Below, one piece after another: positions 52,559-58,784 of a stretch of 58,784 nt of DNA. Below the pieces are notes generated by a model. That model had not been told where the DNA came from. It searched no databases and saw only the letters and a list, made by a program, of their open reading frames with translations. The translations under genes and the position numbers were made by a program. The stretch comes from Planctomycetia bacterium (GTDB taxonomy: Bacteria; Planctomycetota; Planctomycetia; Pirellulales; Thermoguttaceae), in the NCBI GenBank assembly GCA_030527185.1, contig JAUNBF010000015.1:1-58784 (forward strand). Reading direction: 5' to 3'. The first letter of the stretch is position 1. Each line of letters begins with the position of its first letter.

Positions 52559-54625
52559 ATGAAAAAGCTATTGATTTTACTGGTTTTCGCGGCAATTCCC
52601 TGCCTGCTTTTTGCGGAGGAGGCGATTCGAGCGTGGAAATCGAAGACGGGGAAAACGATTATCGAGGCGAAGTGGGATTCGGAGAACGACGCGGAGGAGG
52701 AGACGGTGTTTCTGTCGAAAAATGGGAAGCGGTACAGGATTCCACTGAAAAATCTCTCGGAAGAGGATCAGAAATACGTCTTTGACGGGCGGGCGAAAAA
52801 GGCACAACGTGGCAGTGAGGAGGAAGACTTCGGGCTGGAGGAAGTGACGGAGGAAACCGCAGACGAAACATCGAAAATTCCGTTTGAGATACCGAAGGCG
52901 CGGAAGTTTGCGTTGTTGGTGGGGGTGACGGATTACGTGGAGATGAGCGGGCTGACGTGTTGTGTGAAGGACATTCACGCAATTCGTAACCAGTTGATAA
53001 AACTGGGGTTTAAGGAAAATGACATCTATATTCTGGAGTCGGGCAAGGCGATGAAGGATTTGCCGTCGCGGAGGAACATTTTGGAGCGTCTGGACTTGGT
53101 TCTGGGGCAGACGCAGGCGGGGGATATGTTTTTTTTCGCGTTCGCGGGTCACGGTGCCGAGACGGGGCGTGAACAGTACATTTGCCCGGCAGAAACGGAG
53201 TTGGAAAATCTGTCTGAGACGGCTGTTCCTATTCCGTTGATTTTGAAGAAGTTGGAAGAATCGGAAGCACGGTTCAAGTGGCTGGTGGTGGACGCTTGCC
53301 GCAACAATCCGTTCAATCGTCGCGTGCCGGGGGCGACGACGCTCCAGCGAATCGACAACCCGCCGAAAGGGGTTTTGCTCCTTCAATCGTGTGGGCAGGA
53401 CGAGTACAGCCACGAAGACCGCAATCTTGGCCAGGGCATTTTCACCGCCAGTTTCGTCGAAGCTCTTTCCGGCAAGGCGGATCAGAATCAGGACGGCACG
53501 CTCACGCTGATGGAGGTCTGTTCCTACACGACAGAATCGACCAACCGCCGTGCGCTCGACCTTTTCCAGAAGTACCAACGTCCCTATTTCAACGGCGACA
53601 TCACCGATTTTGTGTTAACCGAAGACCTCAACCGCCCGAAGGCCATTGCGTATTTCGACGCTGCACAGAAACTGCGACGTGAGAAGAAATACGACGAGGC
53701 GAAACGGGAAATTGACAAGGCGTTGGAATTGTACCCGGAGGATCAGGAATATCTGGATGAACGGGGCATTATTCAGGGATACGTGGAACAAATAGCAGAA
53801 AAAGCCCGCTTGTTGGAGGAAAAGCGATTGGCCGAAGAAGCTCGTAAAAAAGCGGAGGAAGAGGCGAAACGATTGGCGAATATACCTCGTCCGGTGCCGG
53901 GGAGTACTCCGCAGATATTGCCCGCATCGGGTGGTCGTACTGCGGGTGAGCGGATGACAAAAACGATTAACGGTGTGGAATATGCGTTTCGTTGGTGTCC
54001 TGCGGGAAGTTTTACGATGGGAGCTGGGGTTTCATATGAGAAAGATCATACTGTGCGTTTAACGAAAGGTTTTTGGATGTTGGAAACGGAGGTGACGCAG
54101 CGGATGTGGAAGAGCGTGATGGGCGAGAATCCGAGTGGTTTTTCAAACGCTGGGTATAGGAAAGACGAAGTTTCGGGTATGAATACGGACAATTTTCCAG
54201 TGGAGAATGTCAGCTGGGAGGATTGCCAGGAATTTTGCCGGAAGTTGCGTTCGCTTGGTTTGAACGTTCAATTACCCACCGAGGCTCAGTGGGAGTATGC
54301 CTGTCGCGCGGGCACAACGGGAGAATATGGCGGAACCGGCAATCTTGACGATATGGGTTGGTATAAAGATAACAGCGATGAGCGAACGCATGAGGTCAAA
54401 ACAAAGAAGCCGAACGCGTGGGGTTTGTACGACATGCACGGGAATGTATGGGAGTGGTGCCAGGACTGGTATGACTCAGAAGGGCCTAGGAGTGGCACGT
54501 ACCGGGTGTATCGTGGCGGTGGCTGGATCAACTACGCGGAGCACTGCCGTTCGGCGAATCGGTACTACGATACGCCGACGTTTCGCGGCAACTATCTGGG
54601 CTTCCGCCCTGTCCTCTTCTCTTAG
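52559..54625 (+). CDS. Secreted SHD1-caspase-EF-hand-FGE fusion with DGR variable region (second full-length copy)
   Basis: This is the closest relative of the 43717 protein. Signal peptide and SHD1 (residues 1-78) are followed by caspase with FALLVGVTDY, His198 in FAFAGHGAE and Cys247 in WLVVDACRNN. The EF-hand D308-x-N-x-D-G-x-L-x-x-x-E319, a coiled-coil linker and an FGE-type domain (about 465-688) come next. The FGE domain ends in VR4. The pre-variable FGE region has its own loop (GVSYEKDHTVRL instead of GELGRYSEETQHRVRL) and lacks the SPTSDPE stretch before the variable region. The TGxYxGxGNL loop also differs. Bases 52596-52842 are identical to 43754-44000. It is the last gene before the CHAT protein, which points the other way. 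Confidence 0.9.
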   Translation: MKKLLILLVFAAIPCLLFAEEAIRAWKSKTGKTIIEAKWDSENDAEEETVFLSKNGKRYRIPLKNLSEEDQKYVFDGRAKKAQRGSEEEDFGLEEVTEETADETSKIPFEIPKARKFALLVGVTDYVEMSGLTCCVKDIHAIRNQLIKLGFKENDIYILESGKAMKDLPSRRNILERLDLVLGQTQAGDMFFFAFAGHGAETGREQYICPAETELENLSETAVPIPLILKKLEESEARFKWLVVDACRNNPFNRRVPGATTLQRIDNPPKGVLLLQSCGQDEYSHEDRNLGQGIFTASFVEALSGKADQNQDGTLTLMEVCSYTTESTNRRALDLFQKYQRPYFNGDITDFVLTEDLNRPKAIAYFDAAQKLRREKKYDEAKREIDKALELYPEDQEYLDERGIIQGYVEQIAEKARLLEEKRLAEEARKKAEEEAKRLANIPRPVPGSTPQILPASGGRTAGERMTKTINGVEYAFRWCPAGSFTMGAGVSYEKDHTVRLTKGFWMLETEVTQRMWKSVMGENPSGFSNAGYRKDEVSGMNTDNFPVENVSWEDCQEFCRKLRSLGLNVQLPTEAQWEYACRAGTTGEYGGTGNLDDMGWYKDNSDERTHEVKTKKPNAWGLYDMHGNVWEWCQDWYDSEGPRSGTYRVYRGGGWINYAEHCRSANRYYDTPTFRGNYLGFRPVLFS
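54500..54595 (+). other. DGR variable region VR4
   Basis: It has the most A at variable codons (TAC, TAT, AAC, AAT, GAC-type), close to the inferred template. Unlike the others it also differs at two fixed codons just before the region (AGG and ACG for AGT and GCG) and at the last two residues. Confidence 0.9.
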
Positions 54626-54720
54626 TTCAATCCGTTTGAGCTATCGCGTAGGCGTTCGAGCGAACGCGTAGGGGCGAAGGCGGATGCCCGCCCCGAAGCA
54701 GAGAGTGAGAAACGCCGGAG
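54596..54720 (+). repeat. Conserved block after VR4 (IMH-like, second subtype)
   Basis: It carries the GCGTTCG-AG-CGAACGC and GGGGCG...CGCCCC hairpins as after VR3. The GAAACGCCGGAGCGTAAATT tail that follows matches the sequence after VR2, so the tail and the hairpin part have been combined differently at the four sites. Confidence 0.7.
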
Positions 54721-55100
54721 CGTAAATTTCTTCCGCCGCTTACGGGGGTCGCGATATATTTTTTAAGGAGAGATTGTTGCACAAATAAAGACTTTTGTTA
54801 TCCATTCGGGCGATATATACCCGTGTTCCTTGAAATTTCCGGTTTTCCGCACGAAAGCCCCTCCCTTGGGGAAGGGTGGCAGCCGTAGGCGGGAGGAAGA
54901 CACCGTTTTTCCTTGACGACGGGGTGGGACAGGAATGGGGGGGCTATCGTAATTTGCCCAATAGAACATCGTTCCGCCATTTCACCAACCCACCCCCCGC
55001 CCTATCGGGCGTACCCCTCCCAAAGGTAGGGGCTTTCTTTTCGTTTTCCTGAAATTCAAAATGGGAGGGGGAGGGGAATGGACGGGGGGATGAGTGGTTT
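54721..55100. other. Convergent intergenic region with terminator-like hairpins
   Basis: No gene is seen. Two C/G-rich hairpins stand here: around 54857-54875 (CCCCTCCCTTGGGGAAGGG) and around 55010-55035 (CCCCTCCCAAAGGTAGGGGC, followed by CTTTCTTTTCGTTTT on the plus strand). They separate the FGE gene from the convergent CHAT gene and probably end transcripts on both sides. Confidence 0.5.
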
Positions 55101-58100
55101 TCAGGATGCTCCCCAGAGAACGTAGGCAGCCCAGAAGAGGGGATGGTTCCATTCGGGTTGGCGGCGTACGTCACGTTTGGCTTCCAGCAGAGCTTTGGCG
55201 TAATTCACGTTTCCCTGGCTGTCGGCTTCGAGGAGGTTGGCAATGAACGTGGAGATACAGAACGCGGTGGATTGATCGTCGATCGTCCAGTTGGAGGTGA
55301 GGACTCTTTTACTGCCGGCCACGAGGGCACTTCTTCCCAGCGACCAGACACCTTCGCCCAACTGGATGGCACCGCAGCTGGTTTCGCACGCACTGAACAA
55401 TGTCAATTCCGCGTCCGTCAGATTCAGTTCGGAGATTTCCGCAAGGGTTAAAAAGCCGTCATTCCGAGGGTCCGCGGTATCTCCGGGGGTCATGGCGAGG
55501 GCACTGAAGAGATTTTCCGCCGAGGAATCGACAAAGCCATGGCAGGCTATGTGAACTAATTGCTTTTTCTCGACATGGCGGCGCAGATTTTCTTCCGTGG
55601 CCTCCTTTTCAAGGAACTGGACGACTGTTTTGGCGGGGTATTTTTCGCAGGCGGAAACAATTTGGTTCGACTCCAGACTGGTATACAAGAGTGGTTTCAG
55701 AACTCCCTGGGGAATCGTTCGATTCAGCAGTGGGCTGTCCACGGGAAGTGTCTGCACCCTTTCTTCCATTTGATAGTTCCACGAATAATCGGGATTTCCC
55801 AATGTCAGGATATTTTGCAATGTTCCCTGCGACTTCCGGGCTTGGGAACGGCTTTGTGCCATCCAATGCTGGTAAATGCCTGCCGAGGGAGCGTACACCA
55901 CGGGCGGGCAGCAATCCAGGAAAAAAACGGGGTCGGTGGAGGCATCCTGAACCACCATCGCTTCCATCGGCAAAAGGGAAAGGGAACCATCGGGAATGAC
56001 GAGAACACGTTCGTAAACATCGTTTGTCAGATGGTGCCGCAAGTCCTGATCGGGCAGAAGGAGGTGCCAGGCCAGGTTCAAAAGTCCATACAGGCGCACG
56101 TTGTTTTCAGGAGGAATTTCTTGGGAGTTGAATTGCTCCAGAATTCCATCCTTGCCATTTTGAAGGATATGATCCAGAACCGACACACGCAGTGGGCCTG
56201 CCTCGATATTCCAATCAGGAACCAGTTGACGGAGTTCGTCGGCTATTTCCGGGGTGATTTCCAGAGGGAACAACTGTGGCTCATCATAACCATCACCGTA
56301 AACGAGCAAAAAAACGGAAGGAGGCATAGTATTATTGACCCAGGATACCGTTTCATAAAGATCGGTTCCTTTTTTGAAAACAGGATTTGCCTGCGAAATA
56401 TCCGTCTCGGTCGAAAAGAGGACATACTCCAGAACGATCGTTTTGGTTTCCCGCAAATGTGCCTGAAAAGTAGGGTAATCGACCGACAAATGGGACGCCT
56501 GCTCCAGCATACGGGAAGTGGAACCCGCCCCCTGGATGGCATTCCACGCGTGGCGTACTTCCTCACGAGCCGTAATAATGGCCTGATCCAGCTTGGTCGC
56601 CCGACGTGCCATTTCTTCGGGAGGCATATTCCGCTCCTCCAGGAGTAAATTCAACTCCACCTGGAGCGCTTTGAGCTGCCTCTCCGCCAGCAACCGTCTT
56701 TCGTAAAGTTTTTGAGCGGCCTCTTCCGGCAATCCTGCCAAAGGATCATTCCCCGATAGGAGAAGCGCTCGCTGAAGACCAACGGCACGTAAATTTTCCA
56801 CCGTGGAGTAAATCTCCTCCATGTTACCCAATTGCCACAAGGAATCGATCAAATGATAAGCGGCCTCTTTCTGTTTTTGAAAAAGAAACTGACTCTGTGC
56901 CGCGGAACCACCATAATAATCTTCCGTCCATTTCAACGCGTATTCCAAACACGTTTGATTGTTTCTCGCGACCAATCGAAACAAATCCTCCGACAATTTC
57001 CGCATTTCCGCGTATTCTTCCGTCGATTCCGCGGAATCGTCCTCTTCCAGCATGTTGTCCGCAATCGTCTTCGTCTCTCTTGCGTAAAAGTGCAGTAAAT
57101 CCCCTCGCTCCTCATAGAAAAAGAGAGCGTCTTGCGGTGTCGCTCCTTGATTTTCAATAATTTTCACCCCCAAATTCAATATCTCATTGAATTTTTTATG
57201 ATCGTCGCTATCTCGATACCATTCCGCCTCACAGCGTAAAACCGGGAGCAATTCTTTGTGTTCCGCACCCCAGGTGGCCTCCAGAATCTCACGTGCCTGG
57301 CGGAGATAATCATGAGCCACTTCTCGGCTGGCAGTTTCCAGAGCTTCCCAGTCCACCCCATTCGGATGTGGCCCATAGTTCAGAATATTCATATGATAAC
57401 GTGCCAGAAGAACACAAGTCCGTACCGAGGCAAGACTTTTTTCACCCGAGGTTTTTCGATGAATCTCCAGAGCTTGCGTCAGAAATTTCTGAACACTCCG
57501 TTGATACATCGAATAAGAAAAATCCATCATCGTTTCTGGATTTCGTTCGGTTTCTATCTCTCTGCTCATTCTTTTTAAGGAAAGAGAATGCTCCTCGTTT
57601 ATTCTTTCTGTCCTTGCCATCACATAAGACGCAATGTTTTCCAGCGATGCCGCAATGGCAGGATCGTCTGGCGGCAAAGCGTCCTCACGCAGTTTCCAGG
57701 CATCGTACAACAATTTCCAGGCGGCATTATACTGGTCGAGTTGCTGGAGCAAAAGCCCATGTTGTTCCTTGATTTCCGCCAGCAAAACAGGTGACTCCGC
57801 CGCAAGGGGAGTACCCGCCAGATAAATTCGGATGGCATCTTTGGTTTTGCCCCAGGAAACATAGATTTTACCGAGCGAGTGGAACTGCTGCGCGGCGGCC
57901 AACTTGGCCTTTTCATCCTCCCACGACATTATCAGCAGTTGTTCCAATAACGGTGAGGCCGTCTCAAAATCCCCCTTTTGTGCCAGGTTTCGCAATTCCC
58001 CAAAGGAGGCTTCGCTCGCTTCCCAACGTTGTGCCAGAACCCCAATATGCGAAAAAAGAACCAGCCACCCACTGAAAAAGGAGACCGTACAGAGTTGTCT

Positions 58101-58133
58101 GGAGAATAACGCGACGGTAAAATTCCTATCCAT
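55101..58133 (-). CDS. Exported TPR-CHAT domain protein (caspase-clan protease)
   Basis: From the ATG at 58133 the protein has 1010 residues. A signal-like N-terminus (VSFFSGWLVLFSHIGVLAQ) is followed by helical TPR-like units (AQKGDFETASPLLEQLLIM; YLRQAREILEATWGAEHKELL). The C-terminal CHAT domain has LVHIACHGFVDSSA with His865 and LTLFSACETSCGAIQLGEG with Cys916, the conserved CHAT dyad, and ends HPLFWAAYVLWG. CHAT proteases belong to the same clan CD as caspases and often pair with TPR ligands. It lies convergent to the caspase/FGE genes. Starts at 58154 or a GTG at 58214 are possible; none has a strong ribosome-binding site. Confidence 0.85.
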   Translation of the reverse strand: MDRNFTVALFSRQLCTVSFFSGWLVLFSHIGVLAQRWEASEASFGELRNLAQKGDFETASPLLEQLLIMSWEDEKAKLAAAQQFHSLGKIYVSWGKTKDAIRIYLAGTPLAAESPVLLAEIKEQHGLLLQQLDQYNAAWKLLYDAWKLREDALPPDDPAIAASLENIASYVMARTERINEEHSLSLKRMSREIETERNPETMMDFSYSMYQRSVQKFLTQALEIHRKTSGEKSLASVRTCVLLARYHMNILNYGPHPNGVDWEALETASREVAHDYLRQAREILEATWGAEHKELLPVLRCEAEWYRDSDDHKKFNEILNLGVKIIENQGATPQDALFFYEERGDLLHFYARETKTIADNMLEEDDSAESTEEYAEMRKLSEDLFRLVARNNQTCLEYALKWTEDYYGGSAAQSQFLFQKQKEAAYHLIDSLWQLGNMEEIYSTVENLRAVGLQRALLLSGNDPLAGLPEEAAQKLYERRLLAERQLKALQVELNLLLEERNMPPEEMARRATKLDQAIITAREEVRHAWNAIQGAGSTSRMLEQASHLSVDYPTFQAHLRETKTIVLEYVLFSTETDISQANPVFKKGTDLYETVSWVNNTMPPSVFLLVYGDGYDEPQLFPLEITPEIADELRQLVPDWNIEAGPLRVSVLDHILQNGKDGILEQFNSQEIPPENNVRLYGLLNLAWHLLLPDQDLRHHLTNDVYERVLVIPDGSLSLLPMEAMVVQDASTDPVFFLDCCPPVVYAPSAGIYQHWMAQSRSQARKSQGTLQNILTLGNPDYSWNYQMEERVQTLPVDSPLLNRTIPQGVLKPLLYTSLESNQIVSACEKYPAKTVVQFLEKEATEENLRRHVEKKQLVHIACHGFVDSSAENLFSALAMTPGDTADPRNDGFLTLAEISELNLTDAELTLFSACETSCGAIQLGEGVWSLGRSALVAGSKRVLTSNWTIDDQSTAFCISTFIANLLEADSQGNVNYAKALLEAKRDVRRQPEWNHPLFWAAYVLWGAS

Positions 58134-58290
58134 CAATATATCTTTCGGTAGCATCCAAGGAAAAGCTGCTTTCTGAAGAATCCCCAATAAAAAGATACCG
58201 CGACCGGACGACACGATTTTTAACCCGTCGGGTCTTCTGTCTCGTGTTGTCCAATCGCAAGCATCTTTTTATCAAACGCCCCCCAACCTC

Positions 58291-58784
58291 TTATTTTTGA
58301 CGATTCCAGGTTTTAGGAGAAGTGGCAATCTCTTTCAAATTGGCACCGCGAATATTCCCCGGCATTTCAATTTCATCCGGGAGTTCGCCGAGTTGTTCCT
58401 GCACTCCAGCAAGTTCCTTTGCCATCTTTTCAGACAAGATCATCGCCTGAATCATAACATCGTCAGACGTAAACTCAATCGCCACCAGCACAGATTCTTG
58501 CCCTTCAGGTATCAGAGTAAGAATTCCATCCTTGATGGAGTACGTCCCGCGAACATCCACTTTCATATTCATCGACGGCACCTCCACGCTGGAAAAAACC
58601 GTTCCGTCTTCTTTATAGGTGGTCGTCGAGTACGTTTTCATGGATGGCATGGCCTTGTTCGTTTCAACATTCGTCCAGGTGCCAAGAATTCGCTTTTGAA
58701 GCTCTTCGTCCGATAATGCGACGGGCTGCTCTTCCTCCCCAACCGGCTCTTCCACACCAGGTTCCTCCACAACCGGCACCGCCA
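58291..58784 (-). CDS. Partial protein with lipocalin-like C-terminal region, cut by the window edge
   Basis: The reading frame runs in from beyond 58784, so the N-terminus and true start are not visible. The visible part begins with a Glu/Pro/Val-rich stretch (EEPGVEEPVGEEEQP). A small beta-rich domain follows (KRILGTWTNVETNK, TTTYKEDGTVFSS, GTYSIKDGILTLIPEG), with the GTWxx...FxxDGT...GxYxI spacing of lipocalin-like or DUF-type beta-barrel proteins. A helix and tail follow. The family cannot be named with confidence. It is on the same strand as the CHAT gene and upstream of it. Confidence 0.6.
   Translation of the reverse strand, partial: AVPVVEEPGVEEPVGEEEQPVALSDEELQKRILGTWTNVETNKAMPSMKTYSTTTYKEDGTVFSSVEVPSMNMKVDVRGTYSIKDGILTLIPEGQESVLVAIEFTSDDVMIQAMILSEKMAKELAGVQEQLGELPDEIEMPGNIRGANLKEIATSPKTWNRQK

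Noticed and set aside
33982..54625. Annotation of the FGE domains as sulfatase-modifying enzymes
   Set aside because: One active-site cysteine is missing and falls in the hypervariable segment, and no sulfatase gene is nearby.
1..58784. DGR reverse transcriptase, Avd or template repeat inside the window
   Set aside because: No frame shows RT motifs such as YxDD in context, and no adenine-rich copy of the variable region was found.
1..58784. CRISPR array
   Set aside because: No regularly spaced short repeats; the repeats seen are the 24-bp pair, the 180-bp tandem, the 145-bp dispersed units and the post-VR blocks.

Overview
The window looks like chromosomal DNA of a planctomycete, possibly an anaerobic gut or sediment lineage of the Pirellulales/Thermoguttaceae type. 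The supports are SHD1 domains joined to secreted enzymes, a DUF1570-like HEATH protein, many exported proteins of large size, two clpP genes behind a trigger factor, a futalosine-pathway MqnD-like enzyme, and an ECF sigma factor overlapping an anti-sigma factor with TPR-like repeats. The species cannot be fixed from the sequence alone. Layout: 374-1853 is a minimal integrative element (tyrosine recombinase plus a 53-residue ribbon-helix-helix protein between 24-bp direct repeats). Next come a 180-bp tandem repeat with terminator hairpins and tRNA-Lys. 2719-6489 is housekeeping (cysC, two clpP, tig, tRNA-Gly). 6716-11718 is a polyprenyl-linked glycosylation operon (one GT2 and two GT-C-like membrane proteins, one of them frameshifted). 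11806-18596 holds an SBF-like transporter, parB-parA with nearby parS-like sites, a DUF1015 protein, an MqnD-like enzyme and ispD, with three copies of a 145-bp intergenic repeat. 18626-33630 encodes mostly secreted or envelope proteins: HEAT, beta-propeller, DUF1570-like and a 1298-residue VWA protein, a sigma/anti-sigma pair, a lipoprotein and a coiled-coil protein; a GntP permease with a TIM-barrel isomerase and a phosphodiesterase lie among them. The remarkable part is 33982-58133. It holds seven exported caspase-like (C14) proteins, a CHAT-domain protein of the same protease clan, and a stand-alone FGE/C-type-lectin-fold protein. Four of these genes (33982, 35195, 43717, 52559) end in an FGE-type domain. 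Its last 32 variable codons differ between copies almost only at the first two bases of NNY-type codons, where an AAY template can be inferred. This is the signature of adenine-specific mutagenesis by a diversity-generating retroelement (DGR). The four variable regions are followed by conserved GC-rich, hairpin-forming blocks that resemble initiation-of-mutagenic-homing (IMH) sequences. No reverse transcriptase and no template repeat were found here, so these would be trans-acting or remote DGR targets. How the genes may work together (inference): signal peptides place the proteins outside the cytoplasm. The FGE/CLec domains would be hypervariable ligand sensors, and the fused caspase domains, each with an intact His/Cys pair and an EF-hand-like loop, would be the executing proteases. 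Neighbouring DUF4384, WD40, SHD1, TGase-like and CHAT proteins would be partners, substrates or parallel branches. Two of the genes share an almost identical sigma70-like promoter. Repeated identical modules, a domain-deletion derivative and abrupt base-composition changes show that the cluster evolves by recombination as well as by likely retro-mutagenesis.
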